A model generated the notes under the pieces. That model did no database searches, was not told the DNA's origin, and saw only the letters and a list, made by a program, of their open reading frames with translations. Below are positions 57,331 through 64,000 of a stretch of DNA of 64,000 nucleotides, piece after piece. This DNA comes from Paroceanicella profunda (lineage in GTDB: Bacteria; Pseudomonadota; Alphaproteobacteria; Rhodobacterales; Rhodobacteraceae), in the NCBI RefSeq assembly GCF_005887635.2, contig NZ_CP040818.1, positions 2,076,501-2,140,500 of the forward strand, written 5' to 3'. The position numbers and the translations under genes were made by a program. Numbering within the stretch: position 1 is the stretch's first letter; each line of letters opens with the position of its first letter.

Positions 57331-58095
57331 TCAGCCCTTCACGGCGGCCGCGAGCGCGTCCACGGCCCGGGTGAACAGCATCACGTCCGCCCCCACCGAC
57401 ATGAAATGATAGCCCAGCGCCGCGGCCCGGGCGGCGTCTTCCGGCCCGCCGGTGAAGATGCCCATGCGCCCGTGCACCGCCTTCACCCGTTCGGCGATTT
57501 CGGCGATGGCGGCCTGCACCTCCGGGTGGCCGGCATTGCCCAGGTGCCCCAGCGAGGCGGCAAGGTCCGCCGGCCCGACGAAGATCGCGTCCACGCCGTC
57601 CACCGCCAGGATCTCCTCGAGATTGTCCATCGCCTCGCGCGATTCGATCTGCACGATCACGGCAATATGGTCCGCCGCCTCCTGCAGGTAGGTGGAGATG
57701 CGCCCGTAGGAGGCGTTCCGGCTCACCCCGGCCACGCCGCGCACGCCGTGCGGCGGGTAGCGGGTGGCGGCCACGGCCGCACGGGCCTCTTCGGCGCTCT
57801 GCACGAAGGGAATGATGAAGCTCTCGGCGCCCGAATCGAGCAGCCGCTTGATCAGCACCGTGTCGTTCCAGGCCGGGCGCACCAGCGCCGGGGTGTCGGT
57901 GGTGTCGAGCGCGCGGATCTGGTCGATGATGCCCGGCAGTTCGTTCGCGGCGTGTTCGGTGTCGATCAGCACCCAGTCGAAGCCGCTGCCGCCCATGATC
58001 TCGGTCACGGTGGTGGAGCAGAGCATGGCCCAGATCCCGTATTGCACCTCGCCCGCCTTCAGGCGGATCTTGAACCGGTTTTCGCGCATTTGCAT
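57331..58095 (-). CDS. HpcH/HpaI family aldolase
   Basis: This class II pyruvate aldolase of the HpcH/HpaI/CitE-like barrel family splits 2-keto-4-hydroxy acids into pyruvate and an aldehyde. 254 residues: RLKAGEVQYGIWAMLCSTTV, GFDWVLIDTEHAANELPGII (substrate-binding DTEH), VRPAWNDTVLIKRLLDSGAE, VQIESREAMDNLEEILAVDG VDAIFVGPADLAASLG (metal-binding E and GPxDLA). ATG 58095 is used; 58089 is an alternative. Natural substrate unknown, as no catabolic genes adjoin it. Confidence 0.93.
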   Translation of the reverse strand: MQMRENRFKIRLKAGEVQYGIWAMLCSTTVTEIMGGSGFDWVLIDTEHAANELPGIIDQIRALDTTDTPALVRPAWNDTVLIKRLLDSGAESFIIPFVQSAEEARAAVAATRYPPHGVRGVAGVSRNASYGRISTYLQEAADHIAVIVQIESREAMDNLEEILAVDGVDAIFVGPADLAASLGHLGNAGHPEVQAAIAEIAERVKAVHGRMGIFTGGPEDAARAAALGYHFMSVGADVMLFTRAVDALAAAVKG

Positions 58096-58318
58096 GGCGC
58101 TTCGCTCCCTTCGTCTCGTCTTTCGGAATGGTCGGGGCGCGCGGCATCCGGCGCGGGCATCCCCGGTATGGTGGCCAAGACGTGACAGGGTTTGCACCCC
58201 GGGTAAAGGGGCGCCGCGGCGGTATCGGGAAGATGGAACGGGCGCGCGGAACCAGTGAAACGGTTGGTCCCGCGGCGAGGGGTGGCCGGGGCCGCTGGCG
58301 CGCCCCGGCCGGCGGGCC

Positions 58319-58564
58319 TCAGCCCAGTTTCTGCTCCAGCGTGGCGATGCGGGCCTTGAGGGTCTCGTTCTCCTCGCGGGCCTTCACGGCCATGGCGCGC
58401 ACGGCGTCGAACTCCTCGCGGGTGACGAGGTCGCGGTCGGCCATCCAGCGGTCGACGAGGGATTTCATCGCCGTCTCGGCCTCGGCGCGCGCGCCCTGCG
58501 CCACGCCCATCGCATTGGTCATCAGCTGGGACATGTCGTCGAAGATCTTGGATCGGGTCTGCAT
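58319..58564 (-). CDS. Accessory factor UbiK family (BMFP) protein
   Basis: This 81-residue protein belongs to the YqiC/UbiK family: a helical N-terminus (MQTRSKIFDDMSQLMTNAMG) and a C-terminal trimeric coiled coil (TREEFDAVRAMAVKAREENE, TLKARIATLEQKLG). UbiK assists the soluble ubiquinone-synthesis complex; members also fuse membranes in vitro. GGAGAGG precedes ATG 58564, which decides the start. It is divergent from lgt, as in other Rhodobacterales. Confidence 0.9.
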   Translation of the reverse strand: MQTRSKIFDDMSQLMTNAMGVAQGARAEAETAMKSLVDRWMADRDLVTREEFDAVRAMAVKAREENETLKARIATLEQKLG

Positions 58565-58965
58565 GGCGGCCTCTCCGGGGTTCGGGGTCTCGTTGCAGGG
58601 CAATATGGCGCGGGCGGCGGCGAATGCCAAGGCGGGCGGGGCGCGGTTTCGGGCCCCGCCCGCCACGGGCCCGCCCCGGCCGGGCGCGGCGGCCGCCGGT
58701 GGATCCTCGCATTGCCCGGGCCAGGTGCCTCCCATGCACCTGCGCACGCGCGCACCTGCACACGCGCAGACCTGCGCACCGCGAGGCGAAGGCGCAGCGT
58801 CTCGCCCGCCCGCTGACGACGGTGCGTCCCGCGCGCCCGTGCGCCGGACGGGCAGGGCAACGGCCCGGGGCGAATGCCGGACGGGAGAAGCTGCCCCCTC
58901 GCTCCAAGGCTTGACAGGGCCGACCCCCCCCGGCACGACGGGCGCGTCAAACCCCCGAGGTACCC
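58565..58965. other. Divergent gap between ubiK and lgt
   Basis: No gene is seen in about 400 nt. Around 58739-58790 there is an alternating purine-pyrimidine run built of CTGCGCACGCGCGCACCTG, able in principle to adopt Z-DNA. Promoters for both genes should lie here but could not be picked out with confidence. Confidence 0.45.
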
Positions 58966-59871
58966 ATGCCGCTCGTGCTGCACTTTCCCGATATCGACCC
59001 GGTGATCTTCTCCATCCACCTGTTCGGCGCCACGCTGAGCCTGCGCTGGTACGCGATGGCCTATATCGTCGGCCTGTTGCTGGGCTGGCGCTACATCGTC
59101 TGGCTGGTGAGCCGGCCGCGGCTCTGGCCCGCAGACCGGGCGCCGATGACCCGCGAACAACCCGAGGAGCTGCTGACCTACATGGTTCTGGGCGTGGTCG
59201 TGGGCGGGCGGCTGGGCTATGTGCTGTTCTACAACCTCTCGCAATACTTGGCGAATCCGCTGGAGATCCTGAAGGTGTGGGACGGCGGCATGTCCTTCCA
59301 CGGCGGCATGCTGGGCGTGGTGGCGGGCATCCTGCTCTACGCGCGCAGCCGCGGCCTTCCGGCGCTGCAGGTGGGCGACGCGGTGGGCATGGCCACGCCG
59401 ATCGGCCTCGCTCTGGGGCGGCTGGCGAACTTCATCAACGGCGAGCTCTGGGGCCGGCCCACCGACGTGCCCTGGGGCATGGTGTTCCCCAATGCGCCCT
59501 GCCCGGAGTGGTGGCCCACGGATGTCTGCGCCCGCCACCCCTCGCAGCTCTACGAGGCCGGGCTGGAGGGGCTGGTGCTGCTGGCGCTCATGGCCGTGCT
59601 CGCGCTGCGCTTCGGCTGGCTGAAGGCGCCGGGGCGCATGGTGGGCGTGTTCCTCACCGGCTATGGCGCGGCGCGGATCTTCGTGGAGAACTTCCGCCAG
59701 GGCGACGGCCAGTTCATCACCCCCGACAACCCCTGGGGCCATATCTTCCGCTTCGGCACCGGGCCGGAGGCGATGGGGGTGACCATGGGGCAGGTGCTCT
59801 CGCTGCCGATGGTGCTGGCCGGGCTCGCCTTCCTCGCCTGGTCGTGGCGGCGCGGGCGCCGGGCGGCATGA
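58966..59871 (+). CDS. lgt: Prolipoprotein diacylglyceryl transferase
   Basis: Lgt transfers diacylglycerol from phosphatidylglycerol to the lipobox cysteine of lipoproteins in the inner membrane. 301 residues with seven hydrophobic segments. Motifs: VVVGGRLGYVLFYNL, WDGGMSFHGGMLGVVAGILL (HGG), the Lgt signature GRLANFINGELWGRPTDVPW, and ARHPSQLYEAGLEG. The window also encodes a client, the MltB-like lipoprotein. The downstream gene overlaps by 4 nt. Confidence 0.97.
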   Translation: MPLVLHFPDIDPVIFSIHLFGATLSLRWYAMAYIVGLLLGWRYIVWLVSRPRLWPADRAPMTREQPEELLTYMVLGVVVGGRLGYVLFYNLSQYLANPLEILKVWDGGMSFHGGMLGVVAGILLYARSRGLPALQVGDAVGMATPIGLALGRLANFINGELWGRPTDVPWGMVFPNAPCPEWWPTDVCARHPSQLYEAGLEGLVLLALMAVLALRFGWLKAPGRMVGVFLTGYGAARIFVENFRQGDGQFITPDNPWGHIFRFGTGPEAMGVTMGQVLSLPMVLAGLAFLAWSWRRGRRAA

Positions 59872-60932
59872 GCCTGCGGGAGATCCTGGCGCGGCGCATC
59901 GCGCGCGAGGGGCCGATGCCGCTCTCCGAATACATGGGCCTGTGCCTCGCGCATCCGCAGTTCGGCTATTACCCCACGCGGGACCCGCTGGGGGCGGCGG
60001 GAGATTTCACCACCGCGCCGGAGATCAGCCAGATCTTCGGCGAGATGCTCGGCCTCGCACTGGCCGAGGCCTGGATCGCGCGCGGCCGTCCGACGCCCTT
60101 CGTGCTGGCGGAGCTTGGCCCGGGGCGCGGCACGCTGATGGCCGACGTGCTGCGCGCCACCGCCCGGGTGCCCGGGTTCCACGCCGCGGCCCGGCCGTGG
60201 CTGGTGGAGACGAGCCCGGCCCTGCGCGCGGCGCAGGGGCACAGGCTTGCGGGCTTCGCGCCGCACTGGGCCGACACGGTGGCCGATCTGCCGGACCTGC
60301 CGCTGTTCCTGCTCGCCAACGAGTTCTTCGACGCGCTGCCCATCCGCCAGTTCCGCTCCGCCGGGCCTGCGGGCTGGGCGGAGAGCATGGTGGGGCTGGA
60401 AGGGGAGCGCCTCACCCTCGGCCTTGCCCCGCCGGTGGCCATGCCGCGCTTCGGCACCGCGCCGGAGGGGGTGGTGCGCGAGATCTGCCCGGCGGGCGAG
60501 GCCGTGGCCGCGGCGCTGGGCGCGCGGCTGGCGGCGCGCGGCGGGCTGGCGCTCGCCATCGATTACGGCGGCTGGGACGGGGAGGGCGACACGTTCCAGG
60601 CCCTGCGCGGCCACGCCGTGGCCGACCCGCTGGACAGCCCGGGGCAGGCCGACCTCACTGCCCATGTGGATTTCGCGGCGCTGGCCGCGGCGGCCACCGG
60701 CGCCGGTGCGCGGGTGGCGGGGTTCACCCCCCAGGGCGAATACCTGATGGCCCTCGGCGCCGGAGCCCGGGCCGAGGCACTGGCCGCGCGCGCCGACGCC
60801 GCCGGGCAGGAGGCGCTGCGGGCGCAGTTGACTCGGCTGGTCTCCCCGGAACAAATGGGGCGACTCTTCAAGGTTCTGGCGCTCACCGGTCCGCACGATC
60901 CGCCGCCACCCGGCTTCGAGGGGAGAGAATGA
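59868..60932 (+). CDS. SAM-dependent methyltransferase, MidA/NDUFAF7 family
   Basis: This is a 354-residue protein of the MidA/NDUFAF7 family. In mitochondria this family methylates an arginine of complex I subunit NDUFS2 during assembly; the bacterial target is unproven. Seen: MPLSEYMGLCLAHPQFGYYP, DFTTAPEISQIFGEMLGLAL, SAM loop FVLAELGPGRGTLMADVLRA, LFLLANEFFDALPIRQF and the FTPQGEYLMALGAGARAEAL tail. Four-base overlaps on both sides (ATGA) tie it to lgt and pgeF. Confidence 0.93.
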   Translation: MSLREILARRIAREGPMPLSEYMGLCLAHPQFGYYPTRDPLGAAGDFTTAPEISQIFGEMLGLALAEAWIARGRPTPFVLAELGPGRGTLMADVLRATARVPGFHAAARPWLVETSPALRAAQGHRLAGFAPHWADTVADLPDLPLFLLANEFFDALPIRQFRSAGPAGWAESMVGLEGERLTLGLAPPVAMPRFGTAPEGVVREICPAGEAVAAALGARLAARGGLALAIDYGGWDGEGDTFQALRGHAVADPLDSPGQADLTAHVDFAALAAAATGAGARVAGFTPQGEYLMALGAGARAEALAARADAAGQEALRAQLTRLVSPEQMGRLFKVLALTGPHDPPPPGFEGRE

Positions 60933-61675
60933 CGCTGGAAATCCTGACTTCCGACCTGCTTTCGCCCGCGCGGCATGGGTTCTTCACCCGGCGCGGCGGG
61001 GCCTCCTCCGGCGTGTTCGCCGGGCTGAACTGCGGCCCCGGCTCCTCCGACCAGTCCAGCATGGTCACCATCAACCGCACCCGCGCGGCCGAGGCGATGG
61101 ACCTGCCGCCGGCCAGCCTGTGCAGCCTCGCGCAGGTGCATTCCGACCGGGTGATCACCGTCACCGAACCCTTCGCCTCCCGGCCCGAGGCCGACGCGAT
61201 GGTGACCGACCGCGCGGGCCTCGGGCTCGGCGTGCTGAGCGCGGATTGCGCCCCGGTGCTGTTCTCGGCCCCCGGCGTGGTGGGGGCGGCGCATTCGGGC
61301 TGGAAGGGTGCCATCGGCGGCGTGCTGGAGGCCACGGTCGCGGCGATGGAGCAGCTCGGCGCCGCGCGCCGCGAGATCCGCGCTGCCGTGGGCCCCTGCA
61401 TCAGCCAGCGCGCCTATGAGGTGGGCCCGGAATTCCTGGACACCTTCCTGGCCGAGGACCCGGGACATGCCCGCTTCTTCGCCGGCGGCACGGGAGACAG
61501 GATGCAGTTCGACCTGCCGGGCTTCGTGCTCTCGCGGCTGCGCGCCATGGGGCTGGAAGCGGAATGGACCGGGCATTGCACCTATTCCGACCCCGGCCGC
61601 TTCTTCTCCTTCCGCCGCGCCACCCATGCGGGCGAGGCCGATTACGGCCGGCTCATCTCCATCATCCGCCTCTGA
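60929..61675 (+). CDS. pgeF: Peptidoglycan editing factor PgeF (polyphenol oxidase/YfiH family)
   Basis: PgeF/YfiH proteins are copper/zinc cysteine-dependent enzymes (laccase domain) that remove mis-incorporated amino acids such as L-serine from murein precursors; some act on purine nucleosides. 248 residues: GFFTRRGGASSGVFAGLNCG, SLAQVHSDRVITVTE, LSADCAPVLFSAPGVVGAAH SGWKGAIGG and AAVGPCISQRAYEVG, with the His-Cys-His set intact. It overlaps midA by 4 nt. Confidence 0.94.
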   Translation: MTLEILTSDLLSPARHGFFTRRGGASSGVFAGLNCGPGSSDQSSMVTINRTRAAEAMDLPPASLCSLAQVHSDRVITVTEPFASRPEADAMVTDRAGLGLGVLSADCAPVLFSAPGVVGAAHSGWKGAIGGVLEATVAAMEQLGAARREIRAAVGPCISQRAYEVGPEFLDTFLAEDPGHARFFAGGTGDRMQFDLPGFVLSRLRAMGLEAEWTGHCTYSDPGRFFSFRRATHAGEADYGRLISIIRL

Positions 61676-61697
61676 CAGCCCCGGGGAGGGCCGCCTC

Positions 61698-62846
61698 ATG
61701 CTGCATTTCGAACCGGCGGAATATGCCGCGCGCCAGGCCGCGCTGGACGCGGCCGTGGCCGCGGAGGGCCTGGACGCCCTGCTGATCTTCGCGCCGGAGA
61801 GCCAGTTCTGGCTCACCGGGCACGACACGTTCGGCTATTGCTTCTTCCAGTGCCTGGTGGCGCGGCCGGGGCAGGCACCGGTGCTGCTCACCCGCTCGGC
61901 GGACCTGCGGCAGGCGCAGCTCACCTCCACCATCGGAGACATCCGCATCTGGAAGGACGCGGCCGATGCCGACCCGGCGCGCGACCTCGCGGCGCTGCTG
62001 GCCGACCTGGGCCTGCCCGCCACGGCCCGGCTGGGTGTGGAGACCGACACCCACGGCCTCACCGCGCAGAACTGGCTGCGGCTGGCGGCGGCGCTGCCCC
62101 GGGCCCGGCTGGAACCGGCCTCCGGCCTCGTCTCCGCGCTGCGGCTGGTCAAGAGCCCGGCGGAGATCGCCTGCGTGCGCCGCGCCGCGGAGCTGGGCGA
62201 CGCCGCCTACGAGGCCGCCCTGCCGCTGATCGGGCCGGGCGCCGACGAGGCCGCCATCCTCTCCGCCCTGCAGGGCGAGATCTTCGCACGGGGCGGGGAT
62301 TATCCGGCCAACGAGGTCATCATCGGCTCCGGCGCGCAGGCGCTGCTGTGCCGCTATGCCTCCGGGCGCAGGCGGCTGGACGCGCAGGACCAGCTCACGC
62401 TGGAATGGGCCGGGGTCTGGCGGCATTACCACGCGGCGCTGATGCGCACCGTGGCGGTGGGCACGCCCCGCCCGCGCCACCTGGAGCTGCACGCCGCCGC
62501 CGAGGAGGCCCTGCTCGCCTGCGAGGCGGCCCTGCGGCCGGGCGCGGTGATGGGCGATGTCTTCGCCGCCCACGCCGGGGCGCTCGATGCGCGCGGCCTC
62601 TCCTCCCACCGGCTCAACGCCTGTGGCTACGCGCTGGGCGCGCGCTTCTCGCCGAGCTGGATGGAGCGGGAGATGTTCTACGAGAACGCCCCGGCGGCCA
62701 TCGTGCCCGGCCAGGTGTTCTTTCTGCACATGATCCTGATGGACAGCGACAGCGGCACGGCGATGACGCTGGGCCGCACCTCGCTGGTCACCGAGGCCGG
62801 GGCGGAGCCGCTCTCCCGCCTGCCGCTCGCGCTCGACGTGAGGTAG
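61698..62846 (+). CDS. M24 family (Xaa-Pro peptidase-like) protein lacking the metal ligands
   Basis: This is a 382-residue protein with the creatinase N-terminal domain (about 1-150) and the pita-bread M24 domain (about 160-382). The aspartates that bind metal in true aminopeptidases are missing: the first appears as LTLEWAGVW (E236) and the second as RHYHAALMRT (242-251); the GHGIG histidine site reads NACGYALGARFSPSW. This pattern resembles metal-independent creatinase and ectoine hydrolase (DoeA)-type enzymes, so hydrolysis of a small amidine or amide is more likely than peptide cleavage (inferred). It follows pgeF by 22 nt. Confidence 0.85.
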   Translation: MLHFEPAEYAARQAALDAAVAAEGLDALLIFAPESQFWLTGHDTFGYCFFQCLVARPGQAPVLLTRSADLRQAQLTSTIGDIRIWKDAADADPARDLAALLADLGLPATARLGVETDTHGLTAQNWLRLAAALPRARLEPASGLVSALRLVKSPAEIACVRRAAELGDAAYEAALPLIGPGADEAAILSALQGEIFARGGDYPANEVIIGSGAQALLCRYASGRRRLDAQDQLTLEWAGVWRHYHAALMRTVAVGTPRPRHLELHAAAEEALLACEAALRPGAVMGDVFAAHAGALDARGLSSHRLNACGYALGARFSPSWMEREMFYENAPAAIVPGQVFFLHMILMDSDSGTAMTLGRTSLVTEAGAEPLSRLPLALDVR

Positions 62847-63016
62847 GCCGGCCATCGCGCCACCCGCTCCGCAGGATCCGCGCTGGCTGGGCCCCGGAGG
62901 CCGGGGGAAACCCGGAGCGGGCCCGTCGTGCGCCGTGTCTGGCCTTCGGGCCGGGGCGCCGCGCGGAAAACGGCATTCCGGCGGGGAGGGCGCGAGCGGC
63001 GCCGGCCCGCGCGCCC

Positions 63017-63320
63017 GCCCGGGACGGCGCGATCGGCACGGGCCTGAACCTCGGTCCGGTCAGCGCGATCGGCGCCGACCTGCGCTTCGGTCCGGGATGG
63101 CACCATCGGCGCGAGCATGCCCTCCGGCCCGGACAGCGCCGGGCGTCCGACCTTCGGTCCGGGACGGGGCCAGGCGTCCGGCCCTCTGTCCGGGACAGCG
63201 CGATGCGCCCGGCGACCGGCCCGGGACCGTGCGATGCGCCCGGTCTTCGGCCCCGGGGCAGTGCGGGGCACCCGGCGACCGGTCTTCGGGCAAGGACGGC
63301 GCGCGGTGCCCGGCTCGCGA
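63017..63320 (+). repeat. Decayed tandem array, unit about 31 bp (30-37)
   Basis: CGGYCCGGGAC-like unit starts are near 63016, 63052, 63088, 63125, 63155, 63186, 63217, 63248 and 63280. A consensus is CGGTCCGGGACAGCGCGATG CGCCCGGCCTT. Units at the left are 36-37 bp and those at the right 30-32 bp. The array fills about half of the 577-nt convergent gap between the M24 gene and the Lrp gene. No coding support. Confidence 0.75.
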
Positions 63321-63423
63321 GACATGACAGCTCGGGCCGCCCTGTCCCCGGGCGTGCCGCCGGAGCGCCGCGGCACTTGGGGCGCGGGCGCATGCCGTCG
63401 GGCGGCAGGCGCCGGAGGAGGGC

Positions 63424-63924
63424 TCAGCTCTCGGAGCGGGCGCGTTCCTCGACCACCTCGAAGGGCACGCCCGGCTCGTCCTTCCCGCAGCGGATCACGA
63501 GGGAGGTCTTCACGCTGGCCACGTTCGGCGCGGAGGTGAGGTTCTCGGTGAGGAAGCGCTGGAAGCTGGAGAGGTCGGGCGCCACGCATTTGAGCATGAA
63601 GTCGATCTCGCCGTTGAGCATGTGGCACTCGCGCACCAGGGGCCAGGAGCGCACCCGCGCCTCGAAGGCGGAGAGATCCGCCTCCGCCTGGCTGATCAGG
63701 CTCACCAGGGCGAAGACCATCACCTCGAAGCCCAGCTCGCGGGAGTTCACTTCGGCGTGGTATCCGGTGATGAAGCCGGTTTCCTCCAGCGCGCGCACGC
63801 GGCGCAGGCAGGGCGGCGCCGAGATGCCCACGCGCCGGGAAAGCTCCACGTTCGTCATCCTGCCGTCGGCCTGCAGTTCAGCGAGGATCCGGCGGTCGAT
63901 CGGGTCTAGTTTGATGCTGGGCAT
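63424..63924 (-). CDS. Lrp/AsnC family transcriptional regulator
   Basis: This is a 166-residue Lrp-type regulator. The N-terminal winged helix covers residues 5-60 (LDPIDRRILAELQADGRMTN, VELSRRVGISAPPCLRRVRA LEETGFITGYHAEVN), followed by the ligand-binding RAM domain (EVMVFALVSLISQAEADLSA, VRECHMLNGEIDFMLKCVAP, TENLTSAPNVASVKTSLVIR). These proteins sense amino acids and regulate their metabolism or transport as octamers. Its target is likely a gene beyond the right edge or unlinked. Confidence 0.94.
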   Translation of the reverse strand: MPSIKLDPIDRRILAELQADGRMTNVELSRRVGISAPPCLRRVRALEETGFITGYHAEVNSRELGFEVMVFALVSLISQAEADLSAFEARVRSWPLVRECHMLNGEIDFMLKCVAPDLSSFQRFLTENLTSAPNVASVKTSLVIRCGKDEPGVPFEVVEERARSES

Positions 63925-64000
63925 GTTCGGTCTAATATCGCATGTGACTGTGCCGCCTGGTGGCGGTTCGGACTCTTGTTATCCTGCCCGCGCCCCGGGG

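Noticed and set aside
58739..58790. Z-DNA-prone CGCACGCGCGCAC run
   Set aside because: Alternating CG/CA stretches are frequent at this GC content and nothing links the run to a function.

Overview
The window is about 70% GC, densely coded, and looks like the chromosome of an alphaproteobacterium of the Rhodobacterales (Rhodobacter/Paracoccus-like). Supporting signs are a gcrA cell-cycle regulator, the phoR-pstSCAB-phoU-phoB order, an aa3-oxidase subunit IV gene beside a three-gene pntA1-pntA2-pntB transhydrogenase locus, a F1-only atpHAGDC operon without F0 genes, a lysC-ptsP pair, COQ9 divergent from rpsU, and an lgt-midA-pgeF operon. No rRNA, tRNA, prophage, insertion sequence or cas gene was seen.

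Layout. 1-2.3 kb: partial MFS transporter, an ABC-2 permease without its ATPase, and gcrA. 2.9-11 kb: the phosphate regulon on the minus strand (phoR, pstS, pstC, pstA, pstB, phoU, phoB) with a candidate Pho box before pstS and a hairpin between pstS and pstC. 11-15.2 kb: DUF1178 gene, lysC (aspartokinase), ptsP (enzyme I-Ntr). 16-22.5 kb: GNAT acetyltransferase, flavin reductase, mtnP and apt (methylthioadenosine/adenine salvage), FAD-linked oxidase, threonylcarbamoyl-AMP synthase. 22.5-30.5 kb: DmdC-like acyl-CoA dehydrogenase overlapping an MBL hydrolase, cox subunit IV, pnt genes, an unknown gene, a PPP phosphatase, rpsU. 30.6-38.9 kb: COQ9, TyrA-like dehydrogenase, lytic transglycosylase, NlpC/P60 peptidase, leucyl aminopeptidase, a lone Hpt protein, gloB and a methyltransferase. 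39.1-44 kb: F1 ATP synthase operon. 44.1-44.7 kb: an AT-rich islet with one unknown gene. 44.7-50.2 kb: prs, DsbA-like isomerase, PLP enzyme, rsmD, and a tetR-MFS pair with a clear operator. 51-58 kb: yceI, ferredoxin reductase, peroxiredoxin, gamma-glutamylcyclotransferase-like protein, LysE exporter, CCA transferase, NUDIX hydrolase, HpcH aldolase. 58.3-63.9 kb: ubiK, the lgt-midA-pgeF-M24 operon, and an Lrp regulator.

The most unusual feature is in the gaps. Several intergenic regions of 400-860 nt are built of tandem repeats, mostly decayed, and each has its own unit: 26 bp at 17.4-17.8 kb, 26-27 bp at 53.7-54.0 kb, about 31 bp at 63.0-63.3 kb, 18 bp and about 160 bp at 50.6-51.05 kb, and a perfect 7 bp x 17 array at 15.6 kb. 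In addition a structured GC-rich element of about 270-280 bp occurs in two convergent gaps (2.4 and 15.3 kb), with an inverted partial copy at 2.9 kb. Genes flanking these arrays are ordinary housekeeping genes, so the repeats are the part of this window that known gene content does not explain.
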